DNA of 64,000 nt from positions 1-64,000 of the forward strand of contig CACWLA010000009.1 in the NCBI GenBank assembly GCA_902761665.1. The letters run 5' to 3'. The notes beneath the pieces were generated by a model. That model made no database searches. It saw only the letters and a program-made list of their open reading frames with translations, and was not told where the DNA came from. Source of the stretch: an uncultured Lachnospiraceae bacterium. GTDB taxonomy: Bacteria > Bacillota > Clostridia > Lachnospirales > Lachnospiraceae. A program made the translations under genes and the position numbers. This document shows positions 34,364 to 42,165 of this stretch, piece after piece (position 1 is the first letter of the stretch; every line of letters starts with the position of its first letter).

Positions 34364-35613
34364 ATCTTGAACTCTCAAGGCTGAAGCGCCTGTACGGTGC
34401 AGATGCCGATAAGGAAAAGGCAAGGCTGGAGTCATTGGCAGCGTTCTTTGCGGCGCGCTTCGGACGTGAACCGGAACGGCTGTACCGGGCGCCGGGACGG
34501 GTCGAGATCGGCGGCAACCATACCGACCATCAGCACGGCTGCGTGCTGGCCGCATCGGTGACGCTCGATGCGGCGGCAGCGGTAAGACGGCGGGAGGACA
34601 GCGTGATCCGCCTGGAGTCGGAAGGCTACAGTTTCTGCGAGGTAGACCTCACGGATACGGCTCTTCGTGAAGAGGAGAAAGGCACGACCATCGGCCTCAT
34701 CCGCGGCATGGCAGCGCGCTTTGCCGGACTCGGCGCGGACTACGCGAAAGGCGGCCTGGACATTTACGTGACGAGCCGCGTGCCCTCGGGGAGCGGACTG
34801 TCGTCTTCGGCGGCCTTTGAAGTGCTGCTCGGACAGATCCTGAATGCCGAATACGGCTGCGGGGCGGATGCGGAGACGATCGCGAAAGCCGGTCAGTTCG
34901 CCGAAAACGTTTATTTCGGCAAGCCGAGCGGCCTGCTCGACCAGATCGCATCGGCGGAAGGCGGGCTGGTGGCCGTGGATTTCGGCGACCCGGCCAATCC
35001 TCTGATCCGCAGGATCAGCATCGATTTTGAACGGTTCGGCCACGAACTTTACATCATTGATTCCGGCGCGGGGCATGAGAACCTGACGGCGGAATATGCC
35101 GCGATCCCCGGAGACTGCCGGAAGATCAGCCGTTTCTTCGGGGCCGATTACCTGAGAGACGTTGACGAAGATACGTTCATGGCAGCGATCCCGAAACTTC
35201 GGGAACTTGCCGGCGACCGCGCTGTCCTGCGCGCGATGCATTTCTTTGCGGAGAACCGCAGGGCACAGGCACAGGCGAGAGCGCTTGAAAGAGGCGATTT
35301 CGAATCTTTCCTGGAACTGGTGAGGGAGAGCGGCCGTTCTTCGGCGCTTTACCTGCAGAACGTGATCCCGGCAGGCGCGACGGCGCATCAGGAGATGATG
35401 CTGACGCTTGCGGTCTGTGAAAAGGCGCTCGGCGGCGCCGGTGCGGTGCGTGTGCACGGCGGCGGCTTCGGCGGTACGGCGCTTGCTGTCGTTCCGAAGG
35501 AAAAGAGCGCAGCGTTTGCGGAGGCTGTCCAGCGTTCGCTCGGCGCCGGCTGCGTGCGCAAACTGATGATCTGCCCCGAAGGCGGTGCGCTGATCGGCGG
35601 GAAGGAGGAGTGA
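34360..35613 (+). CDS. galK: Galactokinase
   Basis: GHMP kinase making galactose-1-phosphate. 417 residues, slightly longer than E. coli GalK. Substrate loop APGRVEIGGNHTDHQHG near 46-62 replaces the E. coli GRVNLIGEHTDY form, as in other Clostridia. ATP loop VPSGSGLSSSAAFE near 147-160; C-terminal GAVRVHGGGFGGTALAV. Start coupled to recG by ATGA. galM follows 1 bp later; no galT or galE in the window. Confidence 0.93.
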   Translation: MNLELSRLKRLYGADADKEKARLESLAAFFAARFGREPERLYRAPGRVEIGGNHTDHQHGCVLAASVTLDAAAAVRRREDSVIRLESEGYSFCEVDLTDTALREEEKGTTIGLIRGMAARFAGLGADYAKGGLDIYVTSRVPSGSGLSSSAAFEVLLGQILNAEYGCGADAETIAKAGQFAENVYFGKPSGLLDQIASAEGGLVAVDFGDPANPLIRRISIDFERFGHELYIIDSGAGHENLTAEYAAIPGDCRKISRFFGADYLRDVDEDTFMAAIPKLRELAGDRAVLRAMHFFAENRRAQAQARALERGDFESFLELVRESGRSSALYLQNVIPAGATAHQEMMLTLAVCEKALGGAGAVRVHGGGFGGTALAVVPKEKSAAFAEAVQRSLGAGCVRKLMICPEGGALIGGKEE

Positions 35614-35614
35614 G

Positions 35615-36652
35615 ATGCCTTTGTTCTTTGACCTTCGCTCGGAAGACCGGAACCGCGACCGCGTGACCATTTCGGACGGACGCGGCATGAGTGCCTGCAT
35701 CCTGACGTACGGCGCGACCGTGCAGAGCCTGAACGTGCCTGACGCGCACGGAGATGTCAAGGACGTCGTTCTGGGCTATGAATCTCCGGCCGCCTATGAC
35801 ATGCAGGATGCCTATCTGGGTGCCGTCGTCGGCCGCGTATGCGGCCGTATCCGGGACGCCAGCTATTTCGAGAACGGTCGGCGTATCGACCTCGTCCCCA
35901 ACCAGCCCTACGGCGTGCTGCACGGCGGCCCCGTCGGCTTCTGCTATAAGACCTGGGAGATCGTCAGCCGCAACTCCTGCAGCGTGCTGCTGCGGCTTGT
36001 TTCACCGGACGGCGACCAGGGCTTCCCCGGGACTGTCGTGACGGAAGTGCTGTATACGATGGAAGTCCCCGGCGAGCTGACCATCCGCTATCATGCCGAG
36101 ACGGACCGCGATACGCCGGTCAATCTGACGAGCCATATGTATTTCAACCTGGACGGTCAGGACAGCGGGCCAATCGACGCGCACAGGCTGATGCTGAACG
36201 CGCGGAAATATCTGCCGACCGATGAAAACCTTGTACCTACTGGGAAGATCGAACCCGTTTTCGGACCGCTGGATCTCGGGAGCCTGACGGAACTCGGCCC
36301 CGTCATGAATGCACTGGAACTTGAAGCGACCGGAGGGCTGGACCACAGCTTCGTCTTTGCCCGCGCCGCGGAGGGCGGCGCCGAAGCGGCCGCCGTGCTG
36401 AAAGGCGGGAAGAGCGGCATTGCGATGAGCGTTTTCACCGACCGGCCGGTGGCTCAGGTCTACAGCGCCGGGTCGCTTACGCCCCGGGCCGGCAAGGACG
36501 GCGCCATGTACGGACCGCATCACGGGATCTGCATCGAGACGCAGGGCTACCCGGATGCCGTCCACCACGCGAATTTCCCTTCCGTCATGCTCAGGGCGGG
36601 CGAAAGCTTCGACAGCTTTACGACCTTCCGCTTTGCCGAGGACGGGGATTGA
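35615..36652 (+). CDS. galM: Aldose 1-epimerase (mutarotase)
   Basis: 345 residues. Interconverts alpha and beta hexoses, feeding galactokinase. The catalytic histidine region PVNLTSHMYFNLDG and the base-bearing CIETQGYPDAVHHANFPS are both present. AAGGAGG sits 5 bp ahead of the ATG, overlapping the galK end. Confidence 0.93.
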   Translation: MPLFFDLRSEDRNRDRVTISDGRGMSACILTYGATVQSLNVPDAHGDVKDVVLGYESPAAYDMQDAYLGAVVGRVCGRIRDASYFENGRRIDLVPNQPYGVLHGGPVGFCYKTWEIVSRNSCSVLLRLVSPDGDQGFPGTVVTEVLYTMEVPGELTIRYHAETDRDTPVNLTSHMYFNLDGQDSGPIDAHRLMLNARKYLPTDENLVPTGKIEPVFGPLDLGSLTELGPVMNALELEATGGLDHSFVFARAAEGGAEAAAVLKGGKSGIAMSVFTDRPVAQVYSAGSLTPRAGKDGAMYGPHHGICIETQGYPDAVHHANFPSVMLRAGESFDSFTTFRFAEDGD

Positions 36653-36670
36653 CCAGTCAGGAGGTAGGAA

Positions 36671-37453
36671 ATGTACGGATCTGTCGGTTCAATCATCATT
36701 GAACTCGTTGTCATAGGTCTTTTGGTGATCGGTATCGCAACCGGCGTGAAAAAGGGTTTTTTCAAGAGCCTCATGGACGTGCTGATCCTGTTCGTCGCGA
36801 TCTTCGCGGCTGTCCAGGTCTGCCGCTGGACCACGGACCTTCTTGTTAACCGCTTATATCCGAAGGCCGAGGAAAAGGTGCTGCAGGCGATCGGGAACGC
36901 GGAGGTCGACCTGGCAAACGTCGACCTTGAAGCGCTGAAGATCGACGAGAATCACCCGGATAATCTGTCTGACGGAGAATATGAGACGCTGAAGAAGAAC
37001 CCTGGCATCAAGAAGATCGCGGATGCGATGGAAAAGGCTGGTATCCCGCATAACCGTATCCGCGTGATCCTGGCCAAAACGCTGAAGAAGGCAGGCAGCA
37101 GCGGAACCAATCTTAACGAGGTCATCACGGATGCTGCGAAAACGGCAACGCGGAAAGGACTTAACGTCGCCGTGCAGGTCGTCGTTTTCCTGCTGGTGCT
37201 GATCATCGTTTCCATCCTGCTGCAGCTGCTGACCAACGGGATCCGGAGGCTGCTCTGGAAGCTTGACGTGGTGAAAACACTCGACCGCTTCCTGGGCTTT
37301 CTGATGGGCGCGGTGCTGATGCTCGCGATCATCTTCGTCGTGCTGTATGTCTTCAGGCGTGTGGGCCTCAGTTCGGTCGAAGAGAAGATCGGCGAGACGC
37401 TGTTTGCGAAATTCCTGGACGCCAACAACCCGATCACCCTGTTCTTCAACTGA
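36671..37453 (+). CDS. CvpA-family membrane protein
   Basis: 260 residues with about four membrane helices: an N-terminal pair (IIIELVVIGLLVIGIATGVKKGFF marks the CvpA fold) and a C-terminal pair (AVQVVVFLLVLIIVSILLQLL and GFLMGAVLMLAIIFVVLYVF), split by a long charged loop (about 60-165). CvpA proteins affect secretion, envelope stability or biofilm; the exact role is unclear. AGGAGG precedes the ATG. Confidence 0.8.
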   Translation: MYGSVGSIIIELVVIGLLVIGIATGVKKGFFKSLMDVLILFVAIFAAVQVCRWTTDLLVNRLYPKAEEKVLQAIGNAEVDLANVDLEALKIDENHPDNLSDGEYETLKKNPGIKKIADAMEKAGIPHNRIRVILAKTLKKAGSSGTNLNEVITDAAKTATRKGLNVAVQVVVFLLVLIIVSILLQLLTNGIRRLLWKLDVVKTLDRFLGFLMGAVLMLAIIFVVLYVFRRVGLSSVEEKIGETLFAKFLDANNPITLFFN

Positions 37454-37468
37454 AAGGCTCTGGAAGCG

Positions 37469-37507
37469 AAAGAGCGCCGGCTCTGCTGAGACCGGCGCTC
37501 TTTTTTG
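37469..37507 (+). terminator. Intrinsic terminator after the cvpA-like gene
   Basis: GAGCGCCGG / CCGGCGCTC (37472-37480 with 37492-37500), then TTTTTT. Confidence 0.92.
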
Positions 37508-37548
37508 TGCGTCAAATGCTGCGTTTCTGAAAAAATGACGTTCGGGCA

Positions 37549-37576
37549 ATAAAAAATCCCTTGTCGGACAAGGGAT
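37549..37576 (-). terminator. Terminator of the tRNA operon
   Basis: On the minus strand ATCCCTTG-TCCGA-CAAGGGAT (37556-37576) is followed by TTTTTATT, just past tRNA-Leu. Confidence 0.88.
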
Positions 37577-37582
37577 GAAGTG

Positions 37583-37666
37583 TGCAGATGGGGGGACTTG
37601 AACCCCCACCCAAGTACATGGACATGAACCTGAATCATGCGCGTATGCCAATTCCGCCACATCTGC
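37583..37666 (-). tRNA. tRNA-Leu (anticodon CAG)
   Basis: 84 nt, class II tRNA. Acceptor stem GCAGATG / CATCTGC with discriminator A; anticodon stem CATGA / TCATG around loop TTCAGGT, giving CAG (reads CUG codons, frequent in this GC-rich window). Long variable arm, GGTTCAAGTCC T-arm. CCA is not encoded. Confidence 0.96.
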
Positions 37667-37675
37667 AAAAGGAAA

Positions 37676-37747
37676 AGCGCGAGACGGGGATCGAACCCGC
37701 GACCCCCACCTTGGCAAGGTGGTGCTCCACCGCTGAGCCACTCGCGC
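37676..37747 (-). tRNA. tRNA-Gly (anticodon GCC)
   Basis: 72 nt. Acceptor GCGCGAG / CTCGCGC with discriminator T; anticodon stem CCACC / GGTGG region with loop TTGCCAA giving GCC; GGTTCGATCCC T-arm. CCA is not encoded. First of the two tRNAs downstream of the shared promoter. Confidence 0.96.
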
Positions 37748-37777
37748 TTACGCTGCGTTTTTAACGGCGCATTTGGT

Positions 37778-37806
37778 AATATACATCATGCACGGGAAAA
37801 TGTCAA
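37778..37806 (-). promoter_or_regulatory. Sigma-A promoter of the tRNA-Gly/tRNA-Leu operon
   Basis: Minus strand TTGACA (37801-37806), 17 bp, TATATT (37778-37783), about 31 bp ahead of tRNA-Gly. Confidence 0.88.
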
Positions 37807-37832
37807 CACTTTTTTTGAAAATTTTTGCGGCG

Positions 37833-38483
37833 TCAGAATCCCAGGTCATCGTCGACCAGAATGACCTTGATGCGGTTCGGAATGAACTGCATTCCCTCAA
37901 TCGAAAACTTGGAGCAGATGCGCCGGCGGGAGGCGCAGCCGGACGTCATGTTTTCCGCGCAGCCCTGGTCGACGGAGAGACAGTGCCCCTTCTCCTGGCA
38001 GTAGGTGCCGCAGTTAAGGCGCTTTGCGTTCAGCGGGGCTGCGACAGTCTTCACGCGGAGGACAGCATCCGCAAGGGTAGGCACGATCTTGTTGCGTCCG
38101 GCGATGACGATCACCGACTTCGGGCCGTGTCCCAGGGCGGCAATACGGTTTCCGCGGCCGTCGACGTTGTAGAGAAGGCCGTCTTCGGTCACGGCGTTGC
38201 TGCTCATGAGGAAGACGTCGGCCGTAAGCCCCAGACGGAGCTTCTCCTCCCGCTCCTCCTGAGATGCGAAATCATAGCGATCGATGAAGCGGTATTTTCC
38301 GCTGCGAAGATCCGCAAGCAGGCCGAGCTGCTCGAGCGTGACGGATCCGCCGACGGCACAGGACGCCCCTTCAGGGAGCAGTTCCAGCGCGATCTCGCGG
38401 GCTTCTTCCTTATTTTCGGCAAAATAAACGTCAAATCGGTTCTTTTTCAGGGCAACGAGGGCATTGGCTAAAGCTTCGTTCAT
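37833..38483 (-). CDS. LUD-domain protein (LutC/YkgG-like)
   Basis: 216 residues of a lone LUD domain: ASCAVGGSVTLEQLGLLADLR, then FIDRYDF and an ending PNRIKVILVDDDLGF. In LutABC this fold takes part in lactate oxidation with iron-sulfur partners, but here no lutA/lutB is near, so the role is open. Five cysteines cluster at about 160-190 (CGTYCQEKGHC...CASRRRIC), possibly metal-binding. GGAGGAGG lies ahead of the ATG. Confidence 0.88.
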   Translation of the reverse strand: MNEALANALVALKKNRFDVYFAENKEEAREIALELLPEGASCAVGGSVTLEQLGLLADLRSGKYRFIDRYDFASQEEREEKLRLGLTADVFLMSSNAVTEDGLLYNVDGRGNRIAALGHGPKSVIVIAGRNKIVPTLADAVLRVKTVAAPLNAKRLNCGTYCQEKGHCLSVDQGCAENMTSGCASRRRICSKFSIEGMQFIPNRIKVILVDDDLGF

Positions 38484-38522
38484 GTAACCTCCTCCGGCCG
38501 CGGACAGCGGCCGTCTGCACCC

Positions 38523-38551
38523 ATATTACCTTCTGCTGCCTTCTTCTTCAA
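38523..38551 (-). promoter_or_regulatory. Sigma-A promoter of the LUD gene
   Basis: Minus strand TTGAAG (38546-38551), 17 bp, TAATAT (38523-38528). Back-to-back with the plus-strand promoter at 38559. Confidence 0.6.
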
Positions 38552-38558
38552 GCCCCGC

Positions 38559-38587
38559 TTGCAGTTTTTTTCGCACTGTGCTACGAT
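38559..38587 (+). promoter_or_regulatory. Sigma-A promoter of the Dabb/threonine synthase-like operon
   Basis: TTGCAG (38559-38564), 17 bp, TACGAT (38582-38587). Its -35 is 7 bp from the divergent LUD -35. Confidence 0.55.
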
Positions 38588-38611
38588 TTCCGTACGAGAA
38601 AGGAGACGGTC

Positions 38612-38926
38612 ATGGTCAAACATATCATTCTCTGGAAACTGAAAGACGAATATTCCGCCGAGGAAAAGGAAACGATCAAAAAGGGCATCAAGGAGAACCT
38701 GGAAGGCCTTGTGGGCAAGGTCCCGGGACTGCTTTCCGTACACGTGCAGACGGAGCACCTGGCTTCGTCGACGGTCGACCTGATGCTGGATACCAGCCTG
38801 GAGAGCCCTGAAGCCCTGAAAGGCTACGCCGTGCATCCGGATCACGTATATGCGGCAAACACCTTCGTCAGACCCTATACGGCGACCCGCGCCTGCATCG
38901 ATTTCGAACTCCCGGACGAGGCGTGA
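38612..38926 (+). CDS. Dabb (dimeric alpha-beta barrel) stress-responsive protein
   Basis: 104 residues. VKHIILWKLKDEYSAEE at the start and YAVHPDHVYAANTFVRPY near the end match the Dabb family (PF07876), small ferredoxin-like dimers of mostly unknown chemistry. AAAGGAG precedes the ATG. Its stop lies 2 bp ahead of the chosen start of the next gene. Confidence 0.9.
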   Translation: MVKHIILWKLKDEYSAEEKETIKKGIKENLEGLVGKVPGLLSVHVQTEHLASSTVDLMLDTSLESPEALKGYAVHPDHVYAANTFVRPYTATRACIDFELPDEA

Positions 38927-38928
38927 AC

Positions 38929-40026
38929 ATGGAATTCATCTGCCCGAAATGCGGCCGGAGAGAGCCGCTTGCGACGCGTCTTGCGCACTGCCCCTGCGGC
39001 GCACTGTGGGAACTGGACTTCGACCCGCCGAAATTCGACCCTGCCCTGATCGACAGGAATGAATGGAGCCTGTTCCGCTACCGCGCCTTCATGGCGCTGG
39101 ATGATGACGAAGCATGGCGGAGCGTCAGCCTCGGCGAAGGCATGACACCCGTTGTCCGGCTGGCAGACGGCGTTTTCGCGAAGGTCGATTACATGATGCC
39201 GACCCTGTCCTTCAAGGACCGCGGCGCAGCCGTTCTGATGGCGCACTGCAGATCGATCGGCGTGGAAAAGGTCGTACAGGATTCGAGCGGCAACGCGGGG
39301 AACGCCGTGGCTGCCTACGCCGCGAAAGCCGGAATCGCCTGTGAGATCTTTCTCCCCGAAGGAACGAGCCCGAAAAAGATCGACATGATCCGCGCGCACG
39401 GGGCGGAATGCACCGTCGTGCCCGGATCCCGCGACCACTGCGCGGACGTCTGCCGTGCGAAAGTGGAAGAGGAGGGCTGCTGTTACGCGAGCCACGTCTA
39501 CAATCCGCTGTTCTACGAGGGAACGAAGACTTATATCTACGAGGTCTTCGAACAGCTCGGCAGGATCCCGGAAAACCTCGTGATCCCGGTCGGAAACGGT
39601 ACGCTCTATCTCGGCGCAGTAAAGGCACTGGAACATCTGCTGGAATCCGGCTGCATCGATCATTTCCCGATAGTCTGGGCGCTCCAGTCTGAGCGCTGCG
39701 ATCCGCTGTCTCAGGCTGCCGGGCGCGGAGAGACAGAGCCCGCGGCCGTAACCCCCGTTCCGACACTTGCGGAGGGGATCGCTATCGGAAAACCGATGCG
39801 GGGCAGAAAGATCCTGGAACTGGCGAAGAAACACGGCATCCGCTTCGTGGACGTCCCGGAAGACGGTATCCTCGAAGCCCGCGCAGCGCTGGCGAAACAG
39901 GGCTTCTATGTCGAACATACGACTGCGGCAAATTATGCCGCTCTGGAGGCGATCCGCCGGCAGTACGGTCCGCTTGAGGACGTTCTGATCACCCTCTGCG
40001 GCGCCGGTCTCAAATCGGATCACTGA
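38929..40026 (+). CDS. Threonine synthase-like PLP enzyme with N-terminal zinc ribbon
   Basis: 365 residues of fold type II. An N-terminal CPKCGRREPLATRLAHCPCG zinc ribbon (about 4-24), then the PLP lysine in PTLSFKDRGAA (about 91), SSGNAGNAVAAYA (phosphate/carboxylate binding) and a C-terminal ITLCGAGLK. This matches threonine synthase-like proteins; cysteate synthase and other lyases share the fold, so the substrate is not certain. ATG 38929 preferred for its GAGG; an in-frame GTG at 38923 is possible. Confidence 0.85.
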   Translation: MEFICPKCGRREPLATRLAHCPCGALWELDFDPPKFDPALIDRNEWSLFRYRAFMALDDDEAWRSVSLGEGMTPVVRLADGVFAKVDYMMPTLSFKDRGAAVLMAHCRSIGVEKVVQDSSGNAGNAVAAYAAKAGIACEIFLPEGTSPKKIDMIRAHGAECTVVPGSRDHCADVCRAKVEEEGCCYASHVYNPLFYEGTKTYIYEVFEQLGRIPENLVIPVGNGTLYLGAVKALEHLLESGCIDHFPIVWALQSERCDPLSQAAGRGETEPAAVTPVPTLAEGIAIGKPMRGRKILELAKKHGIRFVDVPEDGILEARAALAKQGFYVEHTTAANYAALEAIRRQYGPLEDVLITLCGAGLKSDH

Positions 40027-40045
40027 TCCAAAAGAAGCAGAACAG

Positions 40046-40073
40046 CAAAAAAGGCGGCAGATGCCGCCTTTTT
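40046..40073. terminator. Bidirectional terminator between the threonine synthase-like and GDPD genes
   Basis: GGCGGC-AGAT-GCCGCC (40053-40068) with an A-run left and T-run right. Confidence 0.92.
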
Positions 40074-40089
40074 CAGTGGTCTCATGTCC

Positions 40090-41022
40090 TTACCAGCCAA
40101 AGTTTTCAAAGATGACCAGATTGCCGAGCTTTTCGGCTTTTTTCGCGTCTTCCGGCGTCCGGATGGTCCAGCTGACTTCCTGTACGCCGTAGATCTTCCG
40201 GCAGACCGCAAGCTCCGGAATGTTCCTTTCGGAGAAATCGTAGGCGATGAAATCCGGCTGCGCGATGAGGTTGGTAAACAGATGCTCGACCAGCATGAGA
40301 TCAGGCTTCTTGCTGCCGCCGTGTTCAGGCTTCGTCATGGCCGTGGAGAGCTGTCCGCGCACGACCTCGGGACGGTTCTTCCGGAACCAGGCAACGGCCC
40401 GCGGATCGAAACTCTCGACAACGTAGTGCACGTTGTAGCGGTCGAGGAGTTCCATGGTCTTTTCCGAAAGCTCGCTGTAATTGCCGTCGGCGACCTTGAG
40501 TTCAACGATCATCGGCTCGGGACGGCCGTCGAAGAGTTTCAGCACATCCTCGAAGAGCGGAACGGTTTCTTCGGTATAATCGAGTTTCAGCTTCGGCAGA
40601 TCCTCGGCCGTCAGATCTTCGATCACGGCGTCTGCGCCGCACATCCTGCCAAGCTTCGAGTCATGCACGACTGCAAGATTGCCGTCCTTCATGAGGTGGA
40701 CGTCCAGCTCGACGCCGTAGCCGTGGTCAAGCGCGTCGCGGAAGGCGGCCAGGCTGTTTTCCGGCAGGCCTTTCCGGTGCAGGCCGCGGTGCGCGTAGCG
40801 GAACTTCTTCAGATATGACCAGTCGCTGCCTCTGCGGCACTGCAGGGCCAGCAGCAGTATCCCAACTGCGGGGACCACGACGAAAAGCAAGAACAGGAGG
40901 AGTATCTTCAGGACCTTCAGCATGGGTCCCACCCATTCCAGGCCGAGGGCGGCCATCAGCTGCTTTCTTCTGTCGAGGGCTTTCTTCTTCAGGGCTTTAG
41001 CTGCTTTTTTCTGTTTACTCAT
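40090..41022 (-). CDS. Membrane-anchored glycerophosphodiester phosphodiesterase
   Basis: 310 residues. A basic N-terminus and one membrane helix (about 37-58), then the GDPD barrel: FRYAHRGLHRKGLPENSLAAF, ELDVHLMKDG, VVHDSKLGRM. It hydrolyses glycerophosphodiesters to glycerol-3-phosphate and an alcohol, or trims glycerol-phosphate polymers. Start 41022 chosen because AGGAGG lies just ahead; an upstream ATG at 41055 falls inside the previous gene. Last gene of the YidC-TagF operon, overlapping the HAD gene by 8 bp. Confidence 0.92.
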   Translation of the reverse strand: MSKQKKAAKALKKKALDRRKQLMAALGLEWVGPMLKVLKILLLFLLFVVVPAVGILLLALQCRRGSDWSYLKKFRYAHRGLHRKGLPENSLAAFRDALDHGYGVELDVHLMKDGNLAVVHDSKLGRMCGADAVIEDLTAEDLPKLKLDYTEETVPLFEDVLKLFDGRPEPMIVELKVADGNYSELSEKTMELLDRYNVHYVVESFDPRAVAWFRKNRPEVVRGQLSTAMTKPEHGGSKKPDLMLVEHLFTNLIAQPDFIAYDFSERNIPELAVCRKIYGVQEVSWTIRTPEDAKKAEKLGNLVIFENFGW

Positions 41023-41830
41023 GTTCTTCCTCCTCAAGCTGTCCGGCCATCTCATCGATCAGGCGGAAAACGGTCTGCTCGATCTCACTGCCTTCGCTGT
41101 AGTCTGCCGGGACGATGAAATCCACGCGGTCATAGCGCAGCAGCCCTTCGGCCACCTCGCGGTCCGTGTGGTAGATCCCGATGGAATGGCCGCCGTTTTC
41201 CTTGGTCAGCTTCATGCAGGGGACGTCGGTCATGCCGTCCCCGATGTAGATCATCCGGGAGAAGGGCACGCGCTTTTCTTCTTCGGCCATGTGCTCGTTC
41301 AGGAGCTTGTCCTCGTTGATGTCCAGCACGCCCTTGTTGATGCGGTAGATGAACTGGGTCTTTGCGGTGTAGTTGACTGCCGTGGCCGGCCAGAAGGGGA
41401 CGCCTTTTTCATTGTAGCAGAATGACGCGGCGTAGATCTTCTTGAACTCGCCCGCGATGGACGTTCCTTCGATGATCTCCTTGATGCCCGAAGAGATGCT
41501 GTAATGTTCGGCCTGGAGGCCTTTGGAAGCGGCATACGCGTTCACGCGGGAGAACCAGGTGCCGACGCCCGGGAAGAGCTCAACGTGGCGTCCGACATCG
41601 TTCAGCGTACCGCGCGTGACCAGCTGCTTGCCTTCCGAGAGGCGCAGCATCTCCAGCATGTAGGCCAGAATGCCGTCCATTTCATGCCGGATCGCGGTCT
41701 GGTTGCAGATGCTCCAGAATTCCTTCGCACTCATGCCGAGCCCGGGGATGAAGGCATATTCCTCCATGTCCCTGGGCGACAGGGTACGGTCGAAATCATA
41801 CATCATGGCAAGGATCGGTTTTTCTTTCAT
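41015..41830 (-). CDS. HAD-superfamily phosphatase
   Basis: 271 residues. Nucleophile motif MYDFDRTLSP (about 10-19) and acid motif IYIGDGMTDVPCM (about 195-207) define the fold; the helical cap between is of the phosphoserine-phosphatase type. Substrate unknown. In this operon (insertase-glycerophosphotransferase fusion upstream, glycerophosphodiesterase downstream) a small phosphorylated intermediate is a reasonable guess. ACGGAG precedes the ATG. Confidence 0.88.
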   Translation of the reverse strand: MKEKPILAMMYDFDRTLSPRDMEEYAFIPGLGMSAKEFWSICNQTAIRHEMDGILAYMLEMLRLSEGKQLVTRGTLNDVGRHVELFPGVGTWFSRVNAYAASKGLQAEHYSISSGIKEIIEGTSIAGEFKKIYAASFCYNEKGVPFWPATAVNYTAKTQFIYRINKGVLDINEDKLLNEHMAEEEKRVPFSRMIYIGDGMTDVPCMKLTKENGGHSIGIYHTDREVAEGLLRYDRVDFIVPADYSEGSEIEQTVFRLIDEMAGQLEEEEHE

Positions 41831-41854
41831 GGTGTCACTCCGTAAGAAAAGAGG

Positions 41855-42151
41855 TCATGCACCGGTCGTTTCTTCGGGACCGGACGCAGAAACTTCGGAG
41901 CCGCCTTCGAAGAACTCGGCACCGGGTTCGGCAGCTTCGGCAGGGGCTTTTTCGATCTCGTCGTCGAGCAGGACGACGTCTCCTTCGGTCTCTTTCGCGC
42001 TGTCTTCCAGATGCAGGGTCTCCTGGACTTTCTTTTTCGCCTTGCGGAAACGGATGATCAGGAAAGCGCTGACGGCGATGACGACGCCGACGATGGCTTC
42101 GATCGTGGCACTCATGACCGCCACGTCGATATAAAGCGGGATCATTCTCAT
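41855..42151 (-). CDS. Small single-helix membrane protein, unknown
   Basis: 98 residues. One membrane helix (about 13-34, IEAIVGVVIAVSAFLII) then a basic patch RFRKAKKK and an acidic tail (about 50-98). Topology is probably tail-in. Not recognised. AAGGAG precedes the ATG. It lies 14 bp after the YidC-TagF fusion and could be an accessory subunit. Confidence 0.72.
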   Translation of the reverse strand: MRMIPLYIDVAVMSATIEAIVGVVIAVSAFLIIRFRKAKKKVQETLHLEDSAKETEGDVVLLDDEIEKAPAEAAEPGAEFFEGGSEVSASGPEETTGA

Positions 42152-42165
42152 GGTTCAGATGCTCC

